A stretch of 64,000 bases of DNA from Paraburkholderia caffeinilytica (GCF_003368325.1 NZ_CP031466.1:248001-312000); one strand, 5' to 3'. Numbered from the stretch's first letter, positions 1 through 8,870 are shown. Notes: generated from the sequence alone by a model not told the origin. Numbers and translations are program-made.

Positions 1-494
1 ATGGTCACCATGCGCATCCACCGGCCGAGAATGCGCAGTGCGTTCACGGCGTTGAACGATTGCGATCCGCCGCACACCTGCATCACCGCGAGCGTGCGGC
101 CTTGCGTGGGGCGAACGCCGCCGCTTTCGAGCGGTAGCCAGTCGATCTGGTTCTTGAATACCGCCGTGAGGGTGCCGTGACGTTCCGGGCTGCACCATAC
201 GTGGCCTTCCGACCACTCAGAGAGTTTGCGCAGCTCGACCACTTTCGGATGATCGGCCGGCACGCTGTCTGCGAGCGGCAGGCCGTGCGGATCGAATACC
301 CGCGTATCCGCGCCGAAATGGCGCAGGAGGCGTTCGGCCTCGAGCGTGAGAAGCCGGCTGTAGGAGGTGGGGCGCAACGAGCCGAACAGCAACAGGATTC
401 GCGGAGCGTGTTGCGAAGCTGTCTGCGATTCAAGCTTCTGCAGATCCGGTGTGTCGAGGTGAGCGGCACTGACGTTGGGAATGTCGTGCGTCAT
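1..494 (-). CDS. arsH: ArsH, organoarsenical oxidase / NADPH-FMN reductase (3' end cut by window)
   Basis: ArsH is an NADPH-dependent flavin reductase that oxidises trivalent organoarsenicals and is usual in ars operons. Reading the minus strand from the ATG at 494-492 gives MTHDIP, then the FMN-phosphate motif [10 protein letters not shown] near residues 38-47, and later FKNQIDWLP and a GGSQSFN segment typical of ArsH. The frame is open to base 1, so only the first 164 codons are present. The start ATG shares one base with the TAA stop of arsC, which indicates translational coupling and membership of the ars operon. Recognition rests on motif and context; the C terminus lies outside the window. 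Confidence 0.9.
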   Translation of the reverse strand, partial: MTHDIPNVSAAHLDTPDLQKLESQTASQHAPRILLLFGSLRPTSYSRLLTLEAERLLRHFGADTRVFDPHGLPLADSVPADHPKVVELRKLSEWSEGHVWCSPERHGTLTAVFKNQIDWLPLESGGVRPTQGRTLAVMQVCGGSQSFNAVNALRILGRWMRMVT

Positions 495-916
495 TAGAGA
501 AGCCTCTTTCCTTCGCTATCGACCACCCGCTCGCCATCTTCTTTCGTGAATGCGCCCTTCTGCCCAACCGGCAGAATGTCGAGCACGACCTCGGAGGGCC
601 GGCACAGGCGCACGCCAAGCGGCGTGACGACAAACGGACGGTTGATCAGGACCGGATGTTCCATCATGGCGTCGAGCAGGCGCTCATCGTTCAAGGACAC
701 ATCGTTCAGACCCAGCTCGGCGTAGGGCGTACCTTTTTCACGCAGCGCGGCGCGTACTGTCAAGCCCGCACGAGCGATCAGGTCCTTCAGTGTCTCCCGG
801 TCGGGCGGGGACTTCAGATACTCGATGATTTGCGGTTCGATTCCGGCATTGCGGATCATGGCCAGCGTGTTGCGCGACGTGCCGCAATCGGGATTGTGAT
901 AGATCGTGACGCTCAT
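494..916 (-). CDS. arsC: Arsenate reductase, glutaredoxin-dependent ArsC
   Basis: The 140-residue protein reduces arsenate to arsenite with glutathione and glutaredoxin, feeding the ACR3 exporter encoded just upstream. It has the N-terminal [12 protein letters not shown] loop with catalytic Cys11, and the RPFVVTP segment with a conserved arginine, both typical of the E. coli plasmid R773-type ArsC fold. Length matches the family (about 140). Its ATG overlaps the TGA of the ACR3 gene as ATGA, and its stop overlaps the arsH start, so the three genes are probably translated in series. No damage is visible. Confidence 0.95.
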   Translation of the reverse strand: MSVTIYHNPDCGTSRNTLAMIRNAGIEPQIIEYLKSPPDRETLKDLIARAGLTVRAALREKGTPYAELGLNDVSLNDERLLDAMMEHPVLINRPFVVTPLGVRLCRPSEVVLDILPVGQKGAFTKEDGERVVDSEGKRLL

Positions 917-1998
917 AACGGTTGTCCCTTAATGCTGTGTTTCGCTTCGTACCAGTGCTGCGAGCGGTTGACCGCACCGACAACGAACAGCATCACCGGC
1001 ACTTCGATCAGTACGCCGACCACGGTGGCCAAGGCCGCGCCGGAATGAAACCCAAACAGGCTGATTGCCGTGGCGACTGCCAGTTCAAAGAAATTGCTAG
1101 CGCCGATCAGACTGGACGGCCCCGCAACACAGTGCGCAACACCGAGCCGCCGATTCAACAGATAGGCGAGTCCTGAATTGAAGAACACCTGTATCAGGAT
1201 CGGCACCGCGAGCATGGCGATAACGAGCGGCTCCTCGACGATCGCCTGCCCCTGAAACGCAAATAGCAGTACCAGTGTCGCGAGCAATGCGCTGATCGAA
1301 TACGGACCGAGATGCGCGACCGCTTGTCGGAAATACGCTTCGCCTCTGGTCAGCAGATGTCGGCGCAACAACTGGGCAAGGATGACGGGAATGACGATGT
1401 ACAGCCCAACCGACATGATCAGCGTATCCCACGGCACCGTGATCGCGGACAGGCCCAGCAGCAGCGCGACGAGCGGCGCGAATGCCACGATCATGATGGA
1501 GTCGTTCAGCGCTACTTGCGACAACGTAAAGTACGGGTCGCCCTTGCAGAGTTGCGACCACACGAACACCATTGCTGTGCAGGGGGCGGCGGCCAGCAGG
1601 ATCAGACCGGCAATGTAGCTGTCGAGCTGGTTGGCGGGAAGCCACGGCGCAAACACATGACGGATGAAGATCCAGCCCAGCAACGCCATCGAAAAGGGTT
1701 TGACGAACCAGTTCACGAACAGCGTGACGCCGATGCCGCGCCACTGGCTCTTGACCTGAGTCATCGCCGTGAAGTCGATCTTGACCAGCATCGGGACGAT
1801 CATTACCCAGATCAGCACACCGACCGGAAGATTCACCTGCGCGACTTCCATGCGGCCGATTGCCTGGAAGAACTGAGGAAGTAGCTGACCGACCGTGATG
1901 CCACCCACGATGCAGAGCGCAACCCAGACCGTCAGATAACGCTCGAAAAATCCAATCGCAGGCCGTGTGCCGACGATCGCTGTATCAGTGCTGCTCAT
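913..1998 (-). CDS. acr3: ACR3-family arsenite efflux permease
   Basis: This 361-residue inner membrane protein belongs to the ACR3 (bile/arsenite/riboflavin transporter) family and exports arsenite using the proton motive force. It is almost entirely hydrophobic with about ten membrane segments. The segment AAAPCTAMVFVWS carries Cys140, the conserved cysteine of transmembrane helix 4 required for arsenite transport in studied homologues, followed by KGDPYFTLSQVALND, an ACR3 hallmark. The frame is open upstream to 2190, but the ATG at 1998 is preceded by AAAGGA at good spacing and begins the family-length protein, so I chose it. It lies between arsR and arsC in the operon. Confidence 0.93.
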   Translation of the reverse strand: MSSTDTAIVGTRPAIGFFERYLTVWVALCIVGGITVGQLLPQFFQAIGRMEVAQVNLPVGVLIWVMIVPMLVKIDFTAMTQVKSQWRGIGVTLFVNWFVKPFSMALLGWIFIRHVFAPWLPANQLDSYIAGLILLAAAPCTAMVFVWSQLCKGDPYFTLSQVALNDSIMIVAFAPLVALLLGLSAITVPWDTLIMSVGLYIVIPVILAQLLRRHLLTRGEAYFRQAVAHLGPYSISALLATLVLLFAFQGQAIVEEPLVIAMLAVPILIQVFFNSGLAYLLNRRLGVAHCVAGPSSLIGASNFFELAVATAISLFGFHSGAALATVVGVLIEVPVMLFVVGAVNRSQHWYEAKHSIKGQPL

Positions 1999-2040
1999 TT
2001 GATTCCTTTGCGGGGCTTTCGACAATGGCGCGCAATTCGC

Positions 2041-2063
2041 GCTGGATCGCACTGCGATCCAGC
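2041..2063. promoter_or_regulatory. Perfect 11-bp inverted repeat in the arsR-acr3 spacer
   Basis: The bases GCTGGATCGCA and TGCGATCCAGC flank a single central C, making a perfect palindrome of 23 bases. It lies about 43 bases before the acr3 start codon, within the 133-base gap that separates arsR from acr3. It could be a second regulator site or an mRNA hairpin; no U-run follows on either strand, so it is not an obvious intrinsic terminator. Function is inferred from position only. Confidence 0.45.
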
Positions 2064-2131
2064 ACATGCGACTCGGTAAAACCGGATGCCGTCGCCTAGG
2101 TTTTCGAACGCGACAGGGATGGGCCTGCGCT

Positions 2132-2482
2132 TCACGGCGTGTTCCCGCAGCAATTGGGGAGATCGCTCGCGGCACAGGTCGCGCCCGCACAGCAGTTCTC
2201 CGTCAGGAAACCGATCAGGCCCGTCATGGCGTCGAAGTTCGCCGTATAGATGATGAAACGCCCCTCCTGTCGCGGCTTCACCAGGTCTGCGTGTGACAGA
2301 TCCTTCAGGTGGAACGACAGGCTGGAAGGGGAAACTCCAAGCTGCTGTGCGATTTCGCCCGCAGCGATGCCTTGTGGACCAGCCACAACCAGCAGGCGGA
2401 AGATCGCGAGGCGCGATTCGTGGGCGAGCGCGCCCAAGGCGCGTACAACGAGGTTCGAGTCCATGCGCGAACGATAGATCAT
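2132..2482 (-). CDS. arsR: ArsR arsenic-responsive repressor
   Basis: The 116-residue protein is an ArsR/SmtB winged-helix repressor that releases its operator on binding As(III). Residues 12-80 form the helix-turn-helix (LGVSPSSLSFHLKDL at about 48-62) and the beta wing (RFIIYT). The metal site is not in the alpha-3 helix; instead cysteines cluster at the C terminus (Cys97, Cys98, Cys103, Cys111, Cys112), resembling the Acidithiobacillus-type ArsR with C-terminal cysteines. An alternative start is Met7. It is the first gene of the ars operon and sits directly beside a candidate operator, so autoregulation is likely. Confidence 0.92.
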   Translation of the reverse strand: MIYRSRMDSNLVVRALGALAHESRLAIFRLLVVAGPQGIAAGEIAQQLGVSPSSLSFHLKDLSHADLVKPRQEGRFIIYTANFDAMTGLIGFLTENCCAGATCAASDLPNCCGNTP

Positions 2483-2492
2483 TCATTTCTAT

Positions 2493-2512
2493 ATTTCAAG
2501 TATCATTGAAAT
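2493..2512. promoter_or_regulatory. Candidate ArsR operator
   Basis: The inverted repeat ATTTCAA-N6-TTGAAAT lies 10 to 30 bases before the arsR start codon, in an AT-rich stretch that contrasts with the GC-rich surroundings. AT-rich dyads of this kind overlapping the promoter are the usual targets of ArsR repressors. The assignment comes from symmetry and position; no protein-DNA evidence is available. Confidence 0.6.
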
Positions 2513-2804
2513 GACGATGATGCTAAGGCGAGTGCCGCTCGATAGGCGAACGGACGAGCAGAGGCGCAGCGACTGCGATTACGCATAAAACGGCCACTTG
2601 GCCAGCCGAAACCTGTGTCACTTTTTGGGGGTGCGCCAGCCTTCCGCAGGCCGACTACTGAAGGCTCACCGCGCCAGATCGACATCGGGCCGGGTCCTGT
2701 CACAAGAGGTCTTTGGACAGGCACGCCGGAATCGTTGAGAATCGTGCGTCGAGGTTCGGTCCTCGCAGCGTCGTCGTTTCTATCGTTAGGCCTTTCAGCC
2801 AGAG
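2513..2804. other. Divergent intergenic region between arsR and the EAL/HDOD gene
   Basis: About 290 bases separate the ars operator from the EAL/HDOD gene. Short open frames here on both strands have poor codon use and no ribosome binding sites, and I recognise no gene. The region presumably holds the promoter of the plus-strand gene; I see no convincing -35/-10 pair. Confidence 0.4.
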
Positions 2805-4049
2805 GTGGTCGTGAACAGCGTTTCAATTGAGGCCGTCGCACCGGGCGATGCCGACGTGTTTGTGGCACGTCAACCCATCATGGATCGGGCCGGCCGCGTT
2901 GTCGCCTATGAGCTTCTTTTCAGAGACGGCCCCGTCGGCGGGGCGCGGATTGGGGACGAACTGCGCTGTACGACGGCGGTGATTGAACGCGCAGTGGGCT
3001 CGATCGGTCTCGAACGGCTTGCCGGCAACAAGGCCTGCTTCCTGAACTGCCCGCATGACTTTCTGTTTTCGGACTACCCGTATGTGCTCCCGGCGTCACG
3101 CTTCGTTCTGGAGATTCTGGAGTCTGTCGAGCTGACGTCGAACCTCTCGCGACGGTGCAGCGAGTTGCGGGGAGCGGGCTTCCAGATAGCATTGGACGAC
3201 GTCAGGAGCCTGACTGACGAGATCCGATGGTTTCTTCCTTCCGTCGACATCATCAAGATCGACTGGCCGTTCGTGGAAAGTTCGGCGTTACCGGAGCTGG
3301 TCAGTCAATTCAAACGTGCGGGAAAGGTCGTGCTCGCCGAGAAAATCGATAGTGCGGAGGATGCGGAGCGTGCGCGGCAACTGGGATGCGATCTGCTGCA
3401 GGGCTACTATTTTGCCAAACCGCAGATTCTTTCAGGCAAGCGTGCGATGCCGCCAGTCAACGCGATTCTTCACGTGTTCGACCTGGTCGGCAGCGATGCG
3501 CCGTTGGGGAGTGTTGCGCGAGCGCTGGGAGAGACGCCCATGCTGGTTGCCCAACTGTTGCGGCTTGCAAACAGCAGCGAGCAGCCTAACGGCAAAACGG
3601 AGCGCATTTCATCGCTCAAGCAGGCGCTTTCGATAGCCGGTAGTCGCAGACTTCTGCACTGGTGCGGGCTTCTGCTTTATGTGGGCCGTGACGGGCTTCC
3701 AATCGAGGACGATCCGCTTGTGTTGCTCGCGCAGCGACGGGCCCATTTCATGGAAGAGATGATCGGCGCGATCCCGGAAGGATCGCGCTCGCTGGCGGCC
3801 GAGGCCTATCTGACGGGCATGCTGTCGCTACTGCATGTCGCCTATCACATGGAACTGCGCAGCTTCGTCGACGAGCTCCCTGTTTCCGATTCCATCCGCG
3901 TGGCTATCCTCAACGGCGGCGGCGTACTCGGCGAATTGCTGTCGGTCGCGGCGCTGCTTGAGCAGGACGACGTGGAGGCGGCGACGGCGAGGCTTCAACG
4001 GCTGGCGGTTTCTCCCGCAGCGGTTCGGAAGATGGTCGAGTGCTACTGA
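2805..4049 (+). CDS. EAL-HDOD signalling protein
   Basis: The 414-residue protein has an N-terminal EAL-like domain (about residues 15-205) and a C-terminal HDOD domain (about 215-400), the YuxH-type architecture. EAL features still visible are the ELLFR start motif, LDDV, IIKID, LAEK and QGYYFAKP, so several metal-binding acidic residues of the cyclic-di-GMP phosphodiesterase site are retained but in altered surroundings (DDV rather than DDFG). HDOD domains are non-catalytic relatives of HD hydrolases used in signalling. The first start is GTG at 2805; GTG at 2811 follows AGAGG at better spacing and is the more likely start. It is monocistronic and its activity is uncertain. Confidence 0.85.
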   Translation: MVVNSVSIEAVAPGDADVFVARQPIMDRAGRVVAYELLFRDGPVGGARIGDELRCTTAVIERAVGSIGLERLAGNKACFLNCPHDFLFSDYPYVLPASRFVLEILESVELTSNLSRRCSELRGAGFQIALDDVRSLTDEIRWFLPSVDIIKIDWPFVESSALPELVSQFKRAGKVVLAEKIDSAEDAERARQLGCDLLQGYYFAKPQILSGKRAMPPVNAILHVFDLVGSDAPLGSVARALGETPMLVAQLLRLANSSEQPNGKTERISSLKQALSIAGSRRLLHWCGLLLYVGRDGLPIEDDPLVLLAQRRAHFMEEMIGAIPEGSRSLAAEAYLTGMLSLLHVAYHMELRSFVDELPVSDSIRVAILNGGGVLGELLSVAALLEQDDVEAATARLQRLAVSPAAVRKMVECY

Positions 4050-4103
4050 CCGAGGGGCGGCTATGTCCGGACGAGCGCGGCAAGCATGCCACCAGCCAGG
4101 CGA

Positions 4104-4991
4104 CTAGGCATACCGGGCTTCGTTGAGGTCGGCGATCAGTGTTGGACCGGTTGGATGCCAGTCCAGCCTTGCCTGGGTCTGAGCACTGGAGGCCGGCATA
4201 TCCAGTCCGACGAACATGGCCATCCATCCAAAATGCGATGAAGCTTCATCCGGGCTGATCGAGACGACGGGCAAGTTCAGACCCCGGCCAAGCACCTCGG
4301 CGATTTCGCGGCTGCTGATCCCTTCGTCACCGACCGCGTGATACCGGGCGCCCCGTTCGCCCTTTTCCACGGCGAGCCGATAGAGACGCGCCACATCGGA
4401 GAGATGGCCGGCCGGCCAGCGGTTGCGGCCCTCGCCCACGAAGGCGCAGACACCTTTCTCCCGGGCGATGGCAACGAGCGGCGTGATGAGACCCTGCCTG
4501 AACGGATTGTGAACCTGAGGCAGACGGACCACCGACACGTTGATGCCTGTCTCCAGGAGCGCATTCCCAGCCAGCTCGGACGCGATCCGCGGATTGGGAT
4601 GGCGGGTATTGAAGACATCTTCGGTTGCCGGTTGACCGTGCTCACCGCTACCCATACCGGTTCCGGAGGTGATGACGAGGGGGCGGTCGGAGTCGGCGAG
4701 CGCGGAACCGAGCGCCGCGATCGCACGTTTGTCCTTTTCGCAATTCTCGACGAATCTCGAGAAATCGTGATCGAATGCCGTGTGGATGACGGCATCTGCT
4801 TTTTCGGCGCCGCTGCGCAGGCTCTCCGGATCCTCCAGGGTTCCGCGATGCACCTCCGCCCCTGCATCGATAAGCGCTTGAGCGCCCGCGTCGGAACGCG
4901 TCATGCCGATCACCTGATGACCCGCCTTGACGAGTTCGGGAACGATGGCCGTGCCGACGAAGCCTGTCGCACCGGTCAGAAAGATACGCAT
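4104..4991 (-). CDS. NAD(P)-dependent epimerase/dehydratase-like SDR protein
   Basis: The 295-residue protein is an extended short-chain dehydrogenase of the NAD-dependent epimerase/dehydratase group. It starts with the Rossmann motif GATGFVG, continues with VIHTAFDH, and has a late NRWPAGHLSDVARLY segment typical of uncharacterised family members that use a sugar or ketone substrate. The frame is open to 5027, but ATG at 4991 has AAGGAGA seven bases upstream and begins directly with the nucleotide-binding strand, so it is the chosen start. The classical YxxxK pair is not obvious, so substrate and reaction cannot be named. It stands alone, convergent with the EAL/HDOD gene. Confidence 0.82.
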   Translation of the reverse strand: MRIFLTGATGFVGTAIVPELVKAGHQVIGMTRSDAGAQALIDAGAEVHRGTLEDPESLRSGAEKADAVIHTAFDHDFSRFVENCEKDKRAIAALGSALADSDRPLVITSGTGMGSGEHGQPATEDVFNTRHPNPRIASELAGNALLETGINVSVVRLPQVHNPFRQGLITPLVAIAREKGVCAFVGEGRNRWPAGHLSDVARLYRLAVEKGERGARYHAVGDEGISSREIAEVLGRGLNLPVVSISPDEASSHFGWMAMFVGLDMPASSAQTQARLDWHPTGPTLIADLNEARYA

Positions 4992-5334
4992 AGTGAAATC
5001 TCCTTGGTTGCCAGCGCGACTATCCATTCATTTCCGGTTCCGTTGAAGTAGTGACGTCATCATATTAAAAGGACTAACAGGATCCCGGTGCCTGGTCGAC
5101 CAGTCCAACGCTGGCGCCATCCGTCGATCCGCTTCAACCCGTTCACCGGCGCAATCTTTACAAAAGGCTGAATATCCGTATCAGGAGCGCTTTGAGGCGC
5201 GCCCTTTCTTCTGTACGCTGTTATCGACAGGCAGACGCAGATCGGCCTGTTGCAGGAGACAAGCCGCCCGGCGCTTGCGGGACGGCGCACCGTTTGGTGG
5301 CGGTGGGCCCAGACCCACTGAAAAGGAGGCATTC
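4992..5334. other. Divergent intergenic region before kup
   Basis: This 343-base region separates two divergent genes and must contain both promoters. Open frames in it are short and compositionally unlike coding sequence. The only clear signal is AAAAGGAGG at its right end, the ribosome binding site of kup. I see no riboswitch-like structure. Confidence 0.4.
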
Positions 5335-7260
5335 ATGGAATCGTCTTCAGGCCCGCAACCGGGCGCCCAGGCCGGCCACGTCGCGGAAACCCGCCATGGG
5401 TCGATGCCCAAACTGGCGCTGGCCGCCATCGGCATCGTGTTCGGCGACATCGGAACCAGTCCGCTCTACACCATGAGTACGGTATTCGACTCGGGCCACG
5501 GGTTGGTCCTCAACCGTTTCAATGTGCTGGGCGTGGTGTCGCTCATCATCTGGTCGTTGATCATCGTGGTGTCGTTGAAATACGTGACGCTGATCATGCG
5601 CGCCCATAACCACGGCGAAGGCGGCATCATGGCGCTGCTGGCGCTGGCCTCCAGTTCGGTGATGGACCGGCCCCGCCTGCGCCACGGGCTGCTGCTCGCC
5701 GGTGTGTTCGGCGCGGCGCTGTTCTACGGCGACGGCGTCATCACGCCCGCCATCTCGGTGCTCAGCGCGGTGGAGGGGCTGGAAGTGGCGGAGCCGCAGC
5801 TCAAGCCCTTCGTGGTGTCGATCGCGCTGGTCGTGCTGATCGCCTTGTTCCTGGTGCAGCGGCACGGCACGGCCGGCATCGGCGCGGTGTTCGGGCCGGT
5901 GATGGTGCTGTGGTTCGGCGTGATTGCGGTGTCGGGACTATTCAGCATCGGTCGCGCGCCGGCCATCCTCGCCGCTTTCGATCCGTTCGTGGGCCTCGAA
6001 TTCCTGGTGCGCAACGGCTGGCGGGCCTTTGTCTCGCTCGGCGCGGTGGTGCTGGCGCTGACCGGCGCCGAGGCGCTGTATGCCGACATGGGCCACTTCG
6101 GCGCGCCGCCGATCCGCCTGTCGTGGTTTGCTCTGGTGCTACCCGCGCTGGGGCTCAACTACCTGGGCCAGGGGGCGCTGCTGTTGTCGGATGCGAAGAC
6201 CGTGGACAATCCCTTCTTCCACCTTTTCCCGTCGATGACGCTGTTCCCGATGGTGCTGCTGGCCACGGTGGCGACGGTGATCGCGTCGCAGGCGGTGATC
6301 AGCGGCGCGTTTTCCATGACCAAGCAGGCCATGCAACTGGGCTTCATGCCGCGCATGGGCATCGTCTACACCTCGGAACGCGAAGTCGGGCAGATCTACG
6401 TGCCCGCCATCAACTGGCTGCTGCTGATCGCGGTGGTGGGGGCGGTGCTGGGCTTCGGTTCCTCCACGGCGCTGGGGTCGGCCTATGGCATCGCGGTCAC
6501 GGGCACCATGACGATCACCACCTTCCTCACCTTCTACGTGGTGCGCTACGCCTGGCACTACAACTGGTTGTTGTGCGTGCTGGCCACCGGTTTCTTCTTC
6601 GTCATCGACCTGGCGTTCTTCTCGGCCAACCTGCTCAAGTTCGTGGATGGCGGATGGTTCCCGTTACTGCTGGGCGCCATCATGTTCACCGTCATGTCCA
6701 CCTGGCACCGCGGCCGTGCGCTGATGGTCGAAGAGGCCAGCATTCATGCCGGTGCGCTGCCGCTGGGCAGGTACCTGGACAGCCTTTTCGCCAGGGAGAC
6801 GATACGCGTGCCCGGCACCGCCGCGTTCCTGACCATCGACCCCAACACCGTGCCGCACGCGCTGGTCAACAACCTGGCGCACAACCACGTGCTGCACGAG
6901 CGTGTGCTGTTCCTGCACGTGACCAACCTGGATGTGCCCTATGTGCCGCGCGAGCAGCGCGTCGCGATCACGCCGCTGGGCCACAACTGCCACAGCATCG
7001 TCGTGGCCTACGGCTTCAAGGACACGGCCAGCCTGCCGCAAGCGCTGCGCGATTGCGAGCCGAAGGGCCTGGTGATCGATCCGGCGCGCGTGTCTTATTT
7101 CCTCAGTCATGCCACCGTGGTGGCGACCGGAGGCAAGGGCATGTCGGTATGGCGCGAACGACTGTTCAGCGTGATGGCGCACAATATCGGCAACCCCGCG
7201 GCTTATTTCAAGCTGACCGCGAACCGGGTGATCGAGCTGGGCTCGCGCGTTGAAATATGA
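5335..7260 (+). CDS. kup: Low-affinity potassium uptake protein Kup
   Basis: The 641-residue membrane protein is a KUP/HAK/KT family potassium-proton symporter. The N-terminal signature GIVFGDIGTSPLYT (about residues 32-45) and the segment GALFYGDGVITPAISVLSAV are hallmarks; about 12 membrane helices are followed by a cytoplasmic tail from about residue 465. Length matches bacterial Kup (about 620-640). The frame extends upstream to 5275, but ATG at 5335 follows AAAAGGAGG and fits the family N terminus. Its stop overlaps the start of the DUF2235 gene as ATGA, so the two are probably co-translated, an unusual partnership. Confidence 0.94.
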   Translation: MESSSGPQPGAQAGHVAETRHGSMPKLALAAIGIVFGDIGTSPLYTMSTVFDSGHGLVLNRFNVLGVVSLIIWSLIIVVSLKYVTLIMRAHNHGEGGIMALLALASSSVMDRPRLRHGLLLAGVFGAALFYGDGVITPAISVLSAVEGLEVAEPQLKPFVVSIALVVLIALFLVQRHGTAGIGAVFGPVMVLWFGVIAVSGLFSIGRAPAILAAFDPFVGLEFLVRNGWRAFVSLGAVVLALTGAEALYADMGHFGAPPIRLSWFALVLPALGLNYLGQGALLLSDAKTVDNPFFHLFPSMTLFPMVLLATVATVIASQAVISGAFSMTKQAMQLGFMPRMGIVYTSEREVGQIYVPAINWLLLIAVVGAVLGFGSSTALGSAYGIAVTGTMTITTFLTFYVVRYAWHYNWLLCVLATGFFFVIDLAFFSANLLKFVDGGWFPLLLGAIMFTVMSTWHRGRALMVEEASIHAGALPLGRYLDSLFARETIRVPGTAAFLTIDPNTVPHALVNNLAHNHVLHERVLFLHVTNLDVPYVPREQRVAITPLGHNCHSIVVAYGFKDTASLPQALRDCEPKGLVIDPARVSYFLSHATVVATGGKGMSVWRERLFSVMAHNIGNPAAYFKLTANRVIELGSRVEI

Positions 7261-8810
7261 AGAGACTTTTCGTTTGCTGCGACGGCACATGGAACTCGGA
7301 TAGCGACGAGTTTCAGGGCGTGCCTGTTCCAACCAATGTCGTTCGCTTTTTCAACGCATTGAGTGAGCGCGGCGACGATGGCGTCGAGCAGCTCCGCTAC
7401 TATCACGTCGGCATTGGCGCTAACGAAGGCCGGGTTCGCCGCATCGTGGACGGTGCGCTGGGATTGGGTCTCTCCCGAGACATTCGAACGGCGTACAAGT
7501 GGCTGTCCGATCACTACGAGGAAGGCTCTGAAATCTTTGTCGTTGGCTTTTCGCGTGGCGCGTTTACGGCTCGCAGCCTGGTGGGCATGCTTCACCATTG
7601 TGGACTGCCTCGCGAGGCAACCTGGGCGCTGGTCAAGCAGGCCTGGAATCTGTATCGGCTCGACCCAAAAATACCGGGAAACGTCAGCCGGCAGGAGCGG
7701 TTCTGCGTCGCGCATGGCACGCCGCCGCCCATTCGCTTCCTGGGGGTGTGGGAGACGGTGGGCGCGCTCGGCATCCCCCAAATTACGGACCTATTCGGCT
7801 TGGGGAGGCAGCGCTTCGAATTTCATGACACGCGGCTTCCGCCAGAAGTTGAACGCGCGGTCCAGGGCCTTGCAATCGATGAGCAGCGCAACACCTTCCT
7901 TCCAACGTTGTGGACGGACGACGATGGCTGCGATCCGGCACGCGTGTCGCAAGTGTGGTTTCCTGGCGTGCATGCCGACGTGGGAGGCGGCTACAAGGAG
8001 ACCGGGCTTTCCGATGCCACGCTCAAATGGATGATTGCAGAGGCTGCGCAGTGCGGTGCGGTGTTTGAACCAGACATGCTGGACCAGCTGGCAAGCGCGG
8101 ATCAATTGTCGCCGTCTGCGGTACATGGCGTCCTTCACAACTCACTCACGGGCTTCTACCGGAAAATCGGTTTTCGTCCCCGGCCCTTTCCCTATCTGGC
8201 GAGGAGCTCACGAAGGTGTTCGGAATTCATATCGGATCTGGCATTGGCACGGCAGGTCGGTCCGCCCATCTTTCAGGCTCCCTATCGACCGAACATAGAC
8301 CCCGCGGCAGGGGTTCAGGTGCGGGTTTTCGCCAGCCCGTTATGGAATTGGACCGGTATTTTCATGAAGGAAGGGGCAAGCTACCGGTTCAAGGTGCCTG
8401 AAGGTCAAACATGGCTGGATGGAGACAGCGCATCGGGGGCGGAGGGAACGCCAGGTAACTGGATGCAATGCCTGTTTGCCTGGACGAGGCGGGTCAGGGA
8501 CGCGAACTGGTTCGAACTCTGCGGTGCAATCTCATACGCAGGACAACCGGACTCGGCAGGCGCGTCACCTCAACCCTTCTACTTCAGAATTGGCAGAGAG
8601 GTGGAGATCAAGGCGCCTTACTCGGGTTACCTGTATTGCTTTGCCAACGATGCCGCCTGGGCGTATTGGAACAATCAAGGAAGCCTGCGCGTCGACGTTG
8701 CCGAATTGGGCGGTGTGCCGGCTGGCAAGGCGGCACACCCGTCTTCCGGCGAAGACCTGACGGCGCCTGCAACGGCGCCCGGCGGGTCTGGAGCAGGTCA
8801 GCCATCATGA
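7257..8810 (+). CDS. DUF2235 alpha/beta hydrolase with C-terminal LecA-like lectin domain
   Basis: The 517-residue protein begins with the DUF2235 hydrolase domain (residues 1 to about 330): CCDGTWN at the N terminus, the nucleophile elbow GFSRG with Ser99, and a late HADVGGGY segment supplying catalytic Asp/His candidates. This family includes T6SS phospholipase effectors of the Tle1 type. Residues about 352-481 look like the PA-IL/LecA galactose-binding fold: WFELCGAI, then FYFRIG, and YCFANDAAWAYWNNQGS, in which Asp465, Asn472 and Asn473 match by spacing the LecA calcium and sugar ligands, while the LecA threonine is alanine here. No signal peptide is seen. The start overlaps the kup stop. 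Confidence 0.83.
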   Translation: MKRLFVCCDGTWNSDSDEFQGVPVPTNVVRFFNALSERGDDGVEQLRYYHVGIGANEGRVRRIVDGALGLGLSRDIRTAYKWLSDHYEEGSEIFVVGFSRGAFTARSLVGMLHHCGLPREATWALVKQAWNLYRLDPKIPGNVSRQERFCVAHGTPPPIRFLGVWETVGALGIPQITDLFGLGRQRFEFHDTRLPPEVERAVQGLAIDEQRNTFLPTLWTDDDGCDPARVSQVWFPGVHADVGGGYKETGLSDATLKWMIAEAAQCGAVFEPDMLDQLASADQLSPSAVHGVLHNSLTGFYRKIGFRPRPFPYLARSSRRCSEFISDLALARQVGPPIFQAPYRPNIDPAAGVQVRVFASPLWNWTGIFMKEGASYRFKVPEGQTWLDGDSASGAEGTPGNWMQCLFAWTRRVRDANWFELCGAISYAGQPDSAGASPQPFYFRIGREVEIKAPYSGYLYCFANDAAWAYWNNQGSLRVDVAELGGVPAGKAAHPSSGEDLTAPATAPGGSGAGQPS

Positions 8811-8870
8811 TGTGTCACGCAGTTCGTCAGATGCACTCGGTCCGCATTCACTGCGCGTTAAGGGGCGTTC

